Below, one piece after another: positions 10,670-20,284 of a stretch of 64,000 nt of DNA (position 1 is its first letter; each line of letters starts with the position of its first letter). The stretch covers positions 1 through 64,000 of the forward strand of contig NZ_JAMXWM010000026.1 in NCBI RefSeq assembly GCF_024125445.1. Direction: 5' to 3'. Origin of the DNA: Sporolactobacillus shoreicorticis (GTDB lineage Bacteria; Bacillota; Bacilli; Bacillales; Sporolactobacillaceae). The notes under the pieces were generated by a model that was not told where the DNA came from, ran no database searches, and worked only from the letters and a program-made list of their open reading frames with translations. A program made the translations under genes and the position numbers.

Positions 10670-11667
10670 CCCTGCTCATTGTTGTAAGGAACAGGCTTGC
10701 CGAAGTTTGGCGTGCCGTCCTCATTCCAGGTAAAGCCCTGAACCTTCGTATGCCGATTTGGATCATAAAGCGGATCACCTTTAATATCCGTATAGTCACG
10801 ACAGTGGTAAACTAAAATGTTGGTCTTGTTGTCCTCAGCGATCGTAAATGAATTGTGTCCAGGACCGTATTGATGTTCAGCCAAATCGCTTTCAAAGACT
10901 GGCTTCTTTGATTTAATCCAGTTACTGGCTTCCAGTAGATCAGCATCATCCGCAACACTTAACAAACCCATGCAGTAATTTTCATCTGTTGCACTGGCTG
11001 AGTAGGTGATGAAATACTTGTCGCCATGATGAATCACAGCCGGCCCCTCGTTGACCCAAAAACCGCGCGTTTCCCATTCATACTCCGGCTTAGATAAAAG
11101 AACCGGATCAGTTTTCAGTGTCCATGGATTTTCCATCTCCGCAATGTAAAGGTTGGAATTACCTTTAATTGACGGATCTTTTTGCGCCCAAACGTAATAA
11201 AATTTATTCCGTGCTTTGAAGCAGGTGGCATCCAGCGAGAACGAATCAATCGGAGTTTTGACTTGACCACGTTCAATCCAGTGCTCTTCGCTGGCCATTG
11301 GATTGTCTTCATCACACTCGATACAGAACATTCGATGCTGGAACATGCCGTTCTCATCAAATTCGGTTGTCGCTGCCGCGGCAAAATAGATGAACCATTT
11401 ACCATCGATATAATGCAGCTCTGGTGCCCAGATCAATTGGCTCATCATTCCGGAATCGTGCTTACGCCAAACGGTGCGAGGGGTCGCATGCGCCAATCCG
11501 TTCAGCGTTTTTGATCGACGAATCTCAATTAAATTGTAGGCCGGTACTGAAGCTGTGAAATAGTAATAGCCATCAGTATGCCTGTACATAAAAGGATCCG
11601 CTCTTTGAATAATTAAGGGATTAATATAATCAGCAGTTGTCAATTTTAGAAGCTCCTTTTTAATCAT
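10666..11667 (-). CDS. GH43-family glycosidase (arabinan/arabinoside-active)
   Basis: 333 residues, no signal peptide, so cytoplasmic. A five-bladed propeller is suggested by the three GH43 acids: D24 in QRADPF (base), D146 in SLDATCF (pKa modulator) and E207 in VNEGPAV (acid). The likely reaction is hydrolysis of alpha-L-arabinofuranosyl or related bonds in imported oligosaccharides; the exact subfamily cannot be read by eye. It is the first gene of the GH43-symporter-GH51 operon and is divergent from an ArsR-like regulator. Confidence 0.88.
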   Translation of the reverse strand: MIKKELLKLTTADYINPLIIQRADPFMYRHTDGYYYFTASVPAYNLIEIRRSKTLNGLAHATPRTVWRKHDSGMMSQLIWAPELHYIDGKWFIYFAAAATTEFDENGMFQHRMFCIECDEDNPMASEEHWIERGQVKTPIDSFSLDATCFKARNKFYYVWAQKDPSIKGNSNLYIAEMENPWTLKTDPVLLSKPEYEWETRGFWVNEGPAVIHHGDKYFITYSASATDENYCMGLLSVADDADLLEASNWIKSKKPVFESDLAEHQYGPGHNSFTIAEDNKTNILVYHCRDYTDIKGDPLYDPNRHTKVQGFTWNEDGTPNFGKPVPYNNEQG

Positions 11668-11711
11668 TTTCCACGCGTGTCTTGATTGTGCACGCTTTCA
11701 TTATAGCATTT

Positions 11712-11726
11712 AAGAAAACGATTACA
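11712..11726. promoter_or_regulatory. Probable cre box upstream of the GH43 operon
   Basis: AAGAAAACGATTACA matches WTGNAANCGNWWNCA except at the second position. It lies about 45 bp upstream of the GH43 start, so CcpA repression is plausible. Confidence 0.5.
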
Positions 11727-11785
11727 ATATAAAAATATAAATTATAATAAAATATTTCTGTTTTAATATATAAAAATATAAATTA
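11727..11785. repeat. AT-only direct repeats in the GH43/ArsR divergent promoter
   Basis: The 18-mer ATATAAAAATATAAATTA occurs exactly at 11727-11744 and 11768-11785, a 41-bp period (about four turns). Related AT-rich palindromic words continue to about 11875. The repeat is a candidate operator for the ArsR-like protein; it might also just be low-complexity promoter DNA. Confidence 0.5.
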
Positions 11786-11954
11786 AATAAGCCAAATTTT
11801 GATATATATAAAATTTAAGCTTTAATAATGTAAATCAAAATGTTATAATTTATATTATTATTAAAATTATTTATTAACGTTTACCACCAACTCGGCCACG
11901 CAAATTGGCGTAGACTTATTTGTAATTCAAAAAACAACAAGGGAGAAATCAAAC

Positions 11955-12848
11955 ATGCAATTAGATCTTACAGATGCCTCTTTACCCGCTTACAAGGCAC
12001 TCGCCAGCTCGGTTCGTCTCAGAATCATCCGCCTATTATCTTCAAATCCTCGTATGAATGTGACGGATCTTGCCGTTCAATTAAATTTGAGCCCGGCCAT
12101 TATTTTAATGCATTTAAATAAACTGGAAGCGGCCGGATTGATTGGTTTTGAAAAAAAAGGACATAACAAAATCTCCAAGTTAAAGGTTGATGAAATCTAC
12201 GTTCGTTTTCCGAAAAAAATCTACTCGGCATTCGAGGCTTATGAAACGCAAATCCCGGTAGGGCAGTATACAGCTTTCTCGGTTCAGCCATCCTGCGGAC
12301 TTGCCGGAGAGAAAGACTATATTGGTAAGGTTGACAATCCGTCTTACTTTATGAGCCCGGAACGGATGAAGGCCGGAATGGTTTGGTTTTCCAATGGCTT
12401 TCTCGAGTATCAGGCACCCAACTTATTGAATGCAGATAAACATTTGGAAATGCTGGATCTTTCAGTGGAGTTGGGATCCGAGTTCCCATTTTCGAATAAT
12501 GTTTGGCCATCGGATATTACTTTTTTTATTAATAATATTGAAATCGGCACATGGACCAGCCCCGGTGATTTTGCGGATGTGCGAGGTAAGTATACGCCCG
12601 CGTGGTTACCCGACAATGTAAATCAATATGGTATTCAAAAAATTCTTCGAATTACCGGCCATGGCTCTTATTTAGATGGACAGCCTTTTACCGATATTTC
12701 ACTCGATTCCTTAGACACGAATCAGCAAACGTTTACCATTCGTTTTGAGGTGAAAAACGACGCTAAAAATCAAGGAGGTTGTACTATTTTCGGCAAAGAA
12801 TTCGGTAATTACAACCAGGATATCGTTTTTAAAGTTTTTTATAGCTGA
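11955..12848 (+). CDS. ArsR-like winged-helix regulator with large C-terminal sensor domain
   Basis: 297 residues. Residues about 10-80 form an ArsR-type winged helix (RLRIIRLLSSNPRMNVTDLA, then QLNLSPAIILMHLNKLEAAG). Residues about 95-297 have a beta-rich composition unlike metal-sensing ArsR proteins, with PAWLPDNVNQYG and a wide aromatic content, and probably bind a sugar. It is divergent from the GH43-symporter-GH51 operon and most likely controls it. A GGGAG site precedes the ATG. Confidence 0.82.
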   Translation: MQLDLTDASLPAYKALASSVRLRIIRLLSSNPRMNVTDLAVQLNLSPAIILMHLNKLEAAGLIGFEKKGHNKISKLKVDEIYVRFPKKIYSAFEAYETQIPVGQYTAFSVQPSCGLAGEKDYIGKVDNPSYFMSPERMKAGMVWFSNGFLEYQAPNLLNADKHLEMLDLSVELGSEFPFSNNVWPSDITFFINNIEIGTWTSPGDFADVRGKYTPAWLPDNVNQYGIQKILRITGHGSYLDGQPFTDISLDSLDTNQQTFTIRFEVKNDAKNQGGCTIFGKEFGNYNQDIVFKVFYS

Positions 12849-13656
12849 AGTGAGCATAATCATACTCTGCGAATTTGATGAATCGTCGCCGTCAGGTTGT
12901 AATCGGAAATCCTGCTTTATCAATTAATTGTGAGGCAATATCCATCAAGCATAGATACGAAAAAGTAACCGCCAGCAAAGAAATCAAGGAGCGACTGCCA
13001 AGCGGAACATGACGATAAGTACAGCTAAAATAAAAACAATCGTCAATGCCGCACTTTTTTCTACTCCTACCTGTGATGTCTTTAAGTAATCATTGTTAAT
13101 GAAGTCTTCTCCGTTAAGGGGTATGTCCCTTGAGCTATCCCTAGAGTGTCACAGTTTATGTTGACGTTCTATATGGCAGTACAAGACCGTACTTGCATTC
13201 ATACAGATCAGAGATTCCAATATCAAACACATGCTTGGCCGGCAAATCGTGCTCAAACGTTATCATATTTATCAAAATATGTCTCGTAAGGCAACCTGTT
13301 TTAGACAACGACTAGATGGAGAATTTCTTCCTTATCTGCAAGCTGAGGCCGTAGTGAATCATTATCAGATACGAAGAAAATTAGAAACAGTCTGTGTAAT
13401 TGGATAAACTATTATAATGAATCTAGGATTAAAGAAAAGCTCGGTGGTAAAAGTCCGATTGACTATCGGATTTCAACTACCGGGCAAGTTGTTTAAAATT
13501 ATGGTCAACTTTTTGGGGTTCACAACACAGTTGAGTGGTTATGATTAAAACTTATGACGCATTTCTCTTTTATGCTTTTTAAACTTTATTGCCGATCTCT
13601 GTTCAGACTATTCCACAATTACAAAACCATCCGTTACCACAACCTCAATAATAAAT
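12849..13656. other. Intergenic stretch dominated by an IS3-family remnant
   Basis: No intact gene. The right half holds the decayed IS3-type transposase described separately. The left part (12849-13190) shows no coding signal I can support. Confidence 0.6.
13195..13530 (+). mobile_element. Decayed IS3-family transposase (OrfB C-terminal part) with right end
   Basis: Plus-strand translation in shifting frames gives the OrfB landmarks in order: HTDQRFQYQTHAW (compare HSDQGxQYTS), NMSRKATCF, GEFLPYLQAE (compare ESFFSxLKxE) and INYYNESRIKEKLGGKSPID. Stops and at least two frameshifts separate them, so it is dead. TGGTCAACTTTTTGGGGTTC at about 13503-13522 resembles the right terminal repeat. The left half is gone. 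Confidence 0.8.
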
Positions 13657-15762
13657 TTATTTCAATATAATATGATACAAGCGAGCCATTTTTTCCTTAG
13701 AAAAGCTTAACTGTACTGAATTACTTTCAGTTTTGTAAGAACTAGTATCATCATTGTTAGGATAAATTTGCTCGATATCGCTTATTTTCCCATATTTACT
13801 TAAATCAATAGTGTGATTGTCAGAATTACCAATTCCACGCCAAACCGCAAGATAGATCTCATGGTCCCCCTTTAGTCCATAACTGAACCATGGATCATCA
13901 AGTTGACTAAGTCCGTCCGGCCAAATTGGAAGCATTGAAGGAATTTTATCCCGATAAGTCTTGTACGTTTGAATACCTTCAGCGACAAGATCAAGTCGTT
14001 GCCCTTCCAATTTATTCAAAAGGCCACTTTGATGGATACGAACCAACATGGCATTGATCATGTTGAAGATAACTTCTTCTTCATCACCCTTTTGCAAGGG
14101 ATATGACCAAATAGCACATTGTTCGGGAGCCACTACTGAAGCTCCAACGGCTGCAATGTTTCCATTTCGGATATAATCAGTTTGGTCGGTCATTGATTGA
14201 ATACTATGCCGTTGCAGCATCGCATAATCATGACGCATACCTCCACTGCCGCAATTCTCAATGATTAAATCCGAATAACGTTCAAATACCGCATCAAGCC
14301 ATTTGAGATAGGCACGATTATGTTTCAAAAGACCATCACCGACACTATCGGCATTCAACTTGGTACCGATACCTGTCGTAATATTGTAATCCATTTTGAT
14401 ATAGCCAACGCCGTATTGTTTAACAAGCCGATCAACAACTTTATCCGCAAACTTACGAACTTCCGGATTAGTAAAATCAAGGTGATAACGATCCGCATCA
14501 ATAACACGTTTGCCATGACGCATGAAGAACCAATCATCAGGTAACTTATTGGCAAGTGGACATTTTACTCCCATAACTTCCAACTCAAGCCAAAGGCCTG
14601 GAGTCAATCCTTGATCGCGGATATATTGTATAAGTTTCTCAATCCCATCCGGAAAACGAACGTCCGAAGGCATCCACTCACCAACGCTATCCCACCAATA
14701 GCCATCGGCATACCAGCCACAATCAATAACAAAATATTCACAGCCAACCTCTTTAGCAGCATTAATTAACGGAATTTCTTTTTCAGTTGTTGGATCACCT
14801 GAGAGACCATTCATATAATCGTTGAAAATAACCGCAAGCTTTTTATTGTCTTCATTTGAGCGACGAATAGCTCGACGATACTTGGTCATAGCATCGATAG
14901 CGTCTTCGTAATCTCCTTCAAGTTGACCAAAGGCAACTTGAACCGTTGTGAAACTGTCGCCGGATTTAAGATTCTTCCACCAATGATTATCAAATTCTTC
15001 CGGTCCCGATAACCTAATTGCCAGTAGATTACCACGGCCAATATCAGTCAGTTCATAATGCCAAGCACCATTAGTTTCAATTTGCCAAACAGACGCTTGC
15101 CTTGTTTTCGCGTTCACTAAAATTCCATTCGGGGAATACTCAGAACAAGACCATGAAGAATTATTGGTGACGCTTATTCTCTTGGTGGAAGCTTGTTTTT
15201 TTTCTCCATCAACCCAGTAATCAAGTCCGGCATTCTTCAGTGTATTGGCTTTCCACTGGGTTTCAGCAGTCCAATCATTGTTAGGAATATAGACAACATT
15301 ATCTTCGGAATAATTTTCTTCAAGATCATGAGCCTGATTAACTCCGGTTAACGCAAATGAAGAGACATATTCGATTCCTAAGTCTTCTTTGCCAATATTT
15401 TTGATAGTTACCCAACTCCTAATAACAGGGGTCTCATTATAAAGTTGATAAGAATTGGTAGTTTTAAGTTGTTTCTTTTCATCTTCTTGGACAACCTTTA
15501 ATAACTTACCACTTTCATTTTCCTTAATTTCATGACTAACGTACTTAAGATCCCGTCCGGGATTGGTATCAACAAAACGAACACCTTTATGATGAAAATT
15601 ACGTCCAGTGATCTGAACTTCAGTAAGTGTCATGTGTTGTTTTAATTCAGAGCCGGCCGCTGATAAATCGTTAGTACCAACGGTTGACAGAATTACTTTA
15701 TTATCTTCTAAGAGTTCAAATCCTAATTTTGCTGATTTTGTTTCAACATCAAATGATAACAT
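13657..15762 (-). CDS. GH36 alpha-galactosidase
   Basis: 701 residues, cytoplasmic, normal length for bacterial GH36. Visible landmarks are the nucleophile D458 in YIKMDYN, the CGSGGMRHD loop, and the acid/base D526 in MTDQTDY, with the usual 68-residue spacing. It hydrolyses terminal alpha-galactosides such as raffinose-type sugars or galactosylated plant oligosaccharides. It is divergent from the AraC-type gene at 16041, which probably controls it. An AGGAGAG site precedes the ATG. Confidence 0.93.
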   Translation of the reverse strand: MLSFDVETKSAKLGFELLEDNKVILSTVGTNDLSAAGSELKQHMTLTEVQITGRNFHHKGVRFVDTNPGRDLKYVSHEIKENESGKLLKVVQEDEKKQLKTTNSYQLYNETPVIRSWVTIKNIGKEDLGIEYVSSFALTGVNQAHDLEENYSEDNVVYIPNNDWTAETQWKANTLKNAGLDYWVDGEKKQASTKRISVTNNSSWSCSEYSPNGILVNAKTRQASVWQIETNGAWHYELTDIGRGNLLAIRLSGPEEFDNHWWKNLKSGDSFTTVQVAFGQLEGDYEDAIDAMTKYRRAIRRSNEDNKKLAVIFNDYMNGLSGDPTTEKEIPLINAAKEVGCEYFVIDCGWYADGYWWDSVGEWMPSDVRFPDGIEKLIQYIRDQGLTPGLWLELEVMGVKCPLANKLPDDWFFMRHGKRVIDADRYHLDFTNPEVRKFADKVVDRLVKQYGVGYIKMDYNITTGIGTKLNADSVGDGLLKHNRAYLKWLDAVFERYSDLIIENCGSGGMRHDYAMLQRHSIQSMTDQTDYIRNGNIAAVGASVVAPEQCAIWSYPLQKGDEEEVIFNMINAMLVRIHQSGLLNKLEGQRLDLVAEGIQTYKTYRDKIPSMLPIWPDGLSQLDDPWFSYGLKGDHEIYLAVWRGIGNSDNHTIDLSKYGKISDIEQIYPNNDDTSSYKTESNSVQLSFSKEKMARLYHIILK

Positions 15763-15897
15763 AATATATTCTCTCCTTAAATTTATCTTTAAAAAATAGG
15801 GGATTTTAAAAATAACTATTTGAGTAAAAAACGTGTTGACTTCACTTCCGTATATTGTTTTTACATCTTAACGTTTTTTATTAACTTACATTTATCA

Positions 15898-15912
15898 TTG
15901 TAATCGGTTTCA
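15898..15912. promoter_or_regulatory. cre box between GH36 and the AraC-type gene
   Basis: TTGTAATCGGTTTCA matches the cre consensus at all constrained positions. Its position in the divergent promoter would let CcpA repress the alpha-galactosidase gene. Confidence 0.75.
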
Positions 15913-15937
15913 ATTTTATATGAAATAGATTATATTA

Positions 15938-15995
15938 TAGAAAAGGTGTTTTTTTGTAACTATATATTCTCATATATGGTGTCGTATTGTAACTA
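15938..15995. promoter_or_regulatory. Candidate AraC operator with TTGTAACTA repeats and shared TAGAAAAGGTGTT word
   Basis: TTGTAACTA occurs at 15954-15962 and 15987-15995, a 33-bp period or three helical turns. The 13-mer TAGAAAAGGTGTT at 15938-15950 is identical to one at 5585-5597, in front of the paralogous AraC gene. Shared words upstream of two paralogous regulators suggest a common control element. Confidence 0.5.
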
Positions 15996-16040
15996 CCGAT
16001 CTATTTTATTTCACCACATTAAGTATAAGGAGGTGTCTAA

Positions 16041-16979
16041 ATGCTTTCAGTTACATGTTTTGACATAAGTGCACCGGTTTTACACATATCATCGGGTAAG
16101 TTTACGGCAGGGGAAAATTGGATGCACAAACATATGTATCACAATGGAAATAGTGAAATAATAATAATGATCGAAGGTACTCTATATATGCAAGTTGATG
16201 ATGATCGTTTTGAATTGAATAAAGGAGATGTCTTTTCTCTGCCACCGTATCACCATCTTCATGGATATAAGCATTCGCCGCAGGGTACTCAGTATTTTTG
16301 GTTCCATTTTTTTACCAAACCAAATGGTTTAAAAACCATAGATATTGAACAGCAAAATATAAAAATAACAAATTTATTCCAAAGTGATTGCGCTGTGTTG
16401 CCATTAATATTCAGTTTACAAACTAAAGAAAAAGAATTTGTCCTTGCTAATCAAATTCTTGACGTTGCCGCCAATAAGTACTTCACATCTTTATCAGTAG
16501 ACTACTTGTTAACAGAAATGATCATTCAACTCTCAGAGGACTACTACCAGAAAATAACCGGTCACCCTGTTGCTGAACATGAATCAAGAATTGAAACAAT
16601 TAAGAATTGGATTCGAGCTAACCTGTCAAAATCTCTTCATGTAAATGATGTTGCTGATGCATTCGCTCTCAATCCTCATTACTTGGTGAAAATATTTAAG
16701 GAACAAACCAATGAAACTGTTATTCAATACATCAGCAAACTAAAAATGGAAGAAGCTAAAGAACTGCTTATACGGACTAATTTACCAATTAAGCAAGTTG
16801 CAAGTATGGCCTTTTATTCTGATGAGAAACGGTTTATGAAAGCATTTAAGAAATACACAAACCTCACACCATCGGAATTTCGCCGGGCTTATACTCGTCA
16901 ATTTCTTGACAGTAGTAATTTTGATCCGGAAGTACCCATTACTAAAAATACCGAGCATTACCGAAGAAGATTTAGATGA
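16041..16979 (+). CDS. AraC-family transcriptional regulator, paralogue of the 5635 gene
   Basis: 312 residues: N-terminal cupin sensor (HKHMYHNGNSEIIIMIEGTL) and C-terminal double helix-turn-helix from about 190 (LHVNDVADAFALNPHYLVKI, then LPIKQVASMAFYSDEKRFMK, LTPSEFRRAYT). AAGGAGGTG precedes the ATG. It is divergent from the GH36 gene and is its likely activator; the GPH-GH27 operon nearby may be a second target. Close similarity to the 5635 gene suggests duplication followed by specialisation. Confidence 0.9.
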   Translation: MLSVTCFDISAPVLHISSGKFTAGENWMHKHMYHNGNSEIIIMIEGTLYMQVDDDRFELNKGDVFSLPPYHHLHGYKHSPQGTQYFWFHFFTKPNGLKTIDIEQQNIKITNLFQSDCAVLPLIFSLQTKEKEFVLANQILDVAANKYFTSLSVDYLLTEMIIQLSEDYYQKITGHPVAEHESRIETIKNWIRANLSKSLHVNDVADAFALNPHYLVKIFKEQTNETVIQYISKLKMEEAKELLIRTNLPIKQVASMAFYSDEKRFMKAFKKYTNLTPSEFRRAYTRQFLDSSNFDPEVPITKNTEHYRRRFR

Positions 16980-17034
16980 ATATATGATTTGACATTTACG
17001 CTACAATAATTAATTTCACAAGGATGTGCAAGTT

Positions 17035-17223
17035 ATGAACAACAAAAAAAGCCATGGAAATTTTTTAATTATCCTCATCATCATTGTGGTGGTCGATGCG
17101 CTATTTTTAGGATACTATGCAATACAAAATCACAGTAAAAAGAGCGGCAACATTTCTAATGCAGAAACTATTGCCGCTGTAAAGGCCCCGGTTAGTCAAT
17201 CTGAAAACATCTTTCTGAAATAA
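17035..17223 (+). CDS. Small single-pass membrane protein, function unknown
   Basis: About 62 residues from ATG 17035, which is spaced 11 bases from an AAGG site; a GTG at 17026 lies too close to that site. It has a basic N-terminus (MNNKKSHGN), one hydrophobic segment (about residues 10-30, rich in Ile and Val) and a polar extracellular tail. It follows the AraC-type gene by 55 bp in the same direction and ends before a strong terminator. I do not recognise a family. Confidence 0.55.
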   Translation: MNNKKSHGNFLIILIIIVVVDALFLGYYAIQNHSKKSGNISNAETIAAVKAPVSQSENIFLK

Positions 17224-17245
17224 ACCAAAGATTTTTCAAGCAAAT

Positions 17246-17290
17246 AAAAAAGGATGAATCCGAAGATCATCACAGAGATTCATCCTTTTT
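17246..17290. terminator. Bidirectional terminator
   Basis: Arms 17246-17260 and 17277-17290 pair over 14 bp (GGATGAATC against GATTCATCC plus A/T pairs), with T runs on both strands. It separates the plus-strand small membrane gene from the minus-strand symporter gene. Confidence 0.85.
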
Positions 17291-17335
17291 AGTTTACCCT
17301 GACAATATAGACAGTGGAGTATACCCTCTAAATCA

Positions 17336-18706
17336 TTATTTACGCGTCTTAGAAAGTTCAATGGTAATCGTATCCTCCATGTTCTCATACTTCTGGTATA
17401 TAATGGCGGGAATGATTGCCAATCCATACATAAAGATAGTTGTCCAGTTGAATGAGATATCAATTCCAGTCAAGGCGTGGGCAGTCTGAACATGGTTAGC
17501 TACATATCCGAATGAGGCCATAATACCACCATTCATAGCACCGGCAACCCCCATTCCCATTGACATACAGAATGCTGAACCAATCGTAGTCAAAATACCG
17601 GCGGCATTAACTCCATTCTTCCATTCACCATAGTCAACGGCTGAACCAAGCATTGCAAATGGCATTGAGACGGCGATTCCCGAACCAATATTGGCAATAA
17701 GCCAACCAGCAGTAGCTCCAACAACACTTAACCCGGAGAACATGATAACAAACTGACCAAGAACGGCTATCGCCAAACCCATTGCCCAAATATGGCTCTT
17801 AGATATAAATTTGTTCAAGAAAGGGATAGAAATAACACCAAGAACCTGGATTATAGCAATTGAGTTAAAGAAGGTTACTAAGTCTTTATTATGGAAGTAA
17901 TAAGTGAAGTAATAAATCATTGATTGCTGTCTTCCCTGCTGGGCAACCCAAAATAAGAAATTTCCGGTAACAATGATCAACCATGGCCAGTTTTTATTCA
18001 TGGCATGGATACTTCTTCTTAACGTAACTCGCTCACTGTTTGGAACGATAACCCTTTCTCTTATGTGTCCGAATGAGAAAAGTGTTCCAGATAAGTTCAA
18101 AATAGCAAAGATCACTATGAAGATTCGGAACCCTACAACGTCGTTACCACCGCCAAAGAAGGCCACTAATGGTAATGTAAGTGAGTTAACAACGAACACA
18201 CCAAGGTTGGAACCCACCATTCGCCACGAATTTAAAATAACCCGTTGTTTCGGATGAGAAGTGATCAGTGGTAAAATAGTTGTAATTGGCGCATTAATTC
18301 CAAGGTAAAGAACGCCATAAATCATGTAGACAATTGCACAGTACAATGCTGTAACCGAAGCACTGAGATTTGGAACCCAAAATAGAAGAACGCCACTTGC
18401 TGCGTAAGGGAAAGCCAACCATAGAAAATATGGTCGAGCTTTACCAGACTTGGAATGGGTCATATCAATAAGTGTGCCCCAAACTGGGGCCCCGACAGCA
18501 TCAACGACACGGGCAATCAATAAAATAATTCCTGTTGAGGCCGCTGAAATTGCCGCTACATCAGTAAAAAAGTACATTAAATAGCTGTTAACGACGGTCG
18601 CAACTAGCTGACCTGAAAAATCCAGGTTAGCGTAACTGAGTCTCTCAAGGAAACCAACTTTCTCCTTTGTTGACCCTGCCGGAAATTTAATGGTTTTTGC
18701 ATCCAT
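17336..18706 (-). CDS. GPH-family glycoside symporter
   Basis: 456 residues with about 12 membrane helices. GPH landmarks are MYFFTDV, RVVDAVGAPVWGTLID and SGKARPYFLW. It probably imports alpha-galactosides or galactose-containing plant oligosaccharides, judged from its downstream position (25-bp gap) to the GH27 gene in the same minus-strand operon. It is a paralogue of the 4105-5484 symporter; both carry the same MAGNLLY/LDFSGQL-type N-terminal helix and a VDYGEWKNG signature in the last third. Confidence 0.92.
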   Translation of the reverse strand: MDAKTIKFPAGSTKEKVGFLERLSYANLDFSGQLVATVVNSYLMYFFTDVAAISAASTGIILLIARVVDAVGAPVWGTLIDMTHSKSGKARPYFLWLAFPYAASGVLLFWVPNLSASVTALYCAIVYMIYGVLYLGINAPITTILPLITSHPKQRVILNSWRMVGSNLGVFVVNSLTLPLVAFFGGGNDVVGFRIFIVIFAILNLSGTLFSFGHIRERVIVPNSERVTLRRSIHAMNKNWPWLIIVTGNFLFWVAQQGRQQSMIYYFTYYFHNKDLVTFFNSIAIIQVLGVISIPFLNKFISKSHIWAMGLAIAVLGQFVIMFSGLSVVGATAGWLIANIGSGIAVSMPFAMLGSAVDYGEWKNGVNAAGILTTIGSAFCMSMGMGVAGAMNGGIMASFGYVANHVQTAHALTGIDISFNWTTIFMYGLAIIPAIIYQKYENMEDTITIELSKTRK

Positions 18707-18731
18707 AAATACTCAACTCTTTTCAATGGTT

Positions 18732-20015
18732 TTAATTATCTGCATTTTTGATTAAATAAACATCATGTGAACCAATTCGAACCGGTTGGTTAGCGGAAAT
18801 TGAAACATCTCCATTTTTCCAAATGTCATGGCCATTTAACGGAATTCCTAATTCAGAAACTTTTGACGCTGGTAAGCTTAAGTCACCGTCAGAAATATTA
18901 AAAAGCGCATGGTATTGATTCGCGGGGCTGCTTGCATACCACACAATTACATTCTTGTCCCTATGGGTCTGATATTTCTCAATGATTTGATCATCCATGT
19001 TGAGAAGCTCTTTATTAGTTAGCAAGCTGGTTGTCCAATCATCAAGATCAGTTAATTCACCACCCATAATTAGTGGTGATTGCGTGATACTCCAAAGGGT
19101 CATCATGGTCTTTTGTTCAGCCTTAGTAAATCGCGTCTGACGATTGCCGCCAGGGCCATCAACCGAACGGATCCCAATGTGCCCCAGTGGCAACATATCA
19201 CAATCCGGCCAGTTACCTGGACGTGAAATTGGAGACCACTTCTCAGCACGATCAAACATATTAAGCAGCAACGGCCATTCGTCCCAGAAATCATCGGTGA
19301 TCCGCCACATATTCGCTGTCTGTCTCAAGAGGGCACCATTTTCCACCGGAGCGGGGCCGGGTGACAATGAAAGCACCATTTCGCGACCGGTCCTATCAAT
19401 TGCTTTCCGTAATGCTTCAATTTCTTTCTTGTGAGTACCCTTGTAAATGACTGAATGAGCAATATCATCACATTTGATGAAGTCGACGCCCCAAGATGCA
19501 TACAACTCCATCAGAGAATCATAATATCTTTGACCTTCTGGAAGATCCACGTTGACGCCATACATGTCTGAATTCCAAGGACAAATGTTATTCAATGCAA
19601 TGTCCCGGGCGGTTTTATCAGTCCCCTTGATCGATGATGCATGATGAACGGCTTGTCTGGGAATTCCGCGCATAATATGAATTCCGAATTTCAATCCAAG
19701 ATGATGGATATAATCGGCCAACGATTTGAAACCGTTACCATTTGCAGCCGAAGGAAAACGGTTGGGATCTGGTAAAAGTCTTGAATAGCCATCCATTAGT
19801 AACGGCGTAAAATCGTGATATTTAGATGAATCAGCCGTCGGTTCATACCACTGAATATCGACAGTAATATATTGCCAACCATATTGTTTCAAATGCGCAC
19901 TCATATAATCAGCATTGCGTTTTACTTCTTCTTCGCGAACAGAAGCACCATAACTATCCCAGCTATTCCAGCCTTTAGGTGGCACTTTTGCGAATTGTCT
20001 AAAATCATCGTTCAT
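18732..20015 (-). CDS. GH27 alpha-galactosidase (or beta-L-arabinopyranosidase)
   Basis: 427 residues without signal peptide. GH27 landmarks: PPKGWNSWDSYG at the start, nucleophile D183 in FIKCDD, and acid/base D242 in WRITDDFWD. GH27 enzymes mostly cut alpha-galactose, some beta-L-arabinopyranose; the neighbourhood makes either possible. First gene of an operon with the GPH symporter. A one-mismatch cre box lies upstream. Confidence 0.9.
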   Translation of the reverse strand: MNDDFRQFAKVPPKGWNSWDSYGASVREEEVKRNADYMSAHLKQYGWQYITVDIQWYEPTADSSKYHDFTPLLMDGYSRLLPDPNRFPSAANGNGFKSLADYIHHLGLKFGIHIMRGIPRQAVHHASSIKGTDKTARDIALNNICPWNSDMYGVNVDLPEGQRYYDSLMELYASWGVDFIKCDDIAHSVIYKGTHKKEIEALRKAIDRTGREMVLSLSPGPAPVENGALLRQTANMWRITDDFWDEWPLLLNMFDRAEKWSPISRPGNWPDCDMLPLGHIGIRSVDGPGGNRQTRFTKAEQKTMMTLWSITQSPLIMGGELTDLDDWTTSLLTNKELLNMDDQIIEKYQTHRDKNVIVWYASSPANQYHALFNISDGDLSLPASKVSELGIPLNGHDIWKNGDVSISANQPVRIGSHDVYLIKNADN

Positions 20016-20178
20016 CCTTTACCCTTCTTTGCTTATTTTTTTATAGTTTCCTCGTTTTAATCATTTTTAGAAACTTTTTAACTTATGTTAACTTAGTGCG
20101 ATCATACTCCTGCCAATTATTTAACAAAAAAGTTGGTTAACCAAACCATCCTGTGCACAGTTATCATATTAGCCCTGA

Positions 20179-20193
20179 AGGAAAACGGTTTCA
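20179..20193. promoter_or_regulatory. Probable cre box upstream of the GH27 operon
   Basis: AGGAAAACGGTTTCA matches the cre consensus except at the second base. It lies about 165 bp upstream of the GH27 start codon. Confidence 0.5.
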
Positions 20194-20284
20194 ATATCAA
20201 CAAAAACACATTTAGTGTTAAAAAGTAACTAGGAATTGCATATTTAGTGCTAATTAGTAACAATTGAGTATTTCACACAAAAGT

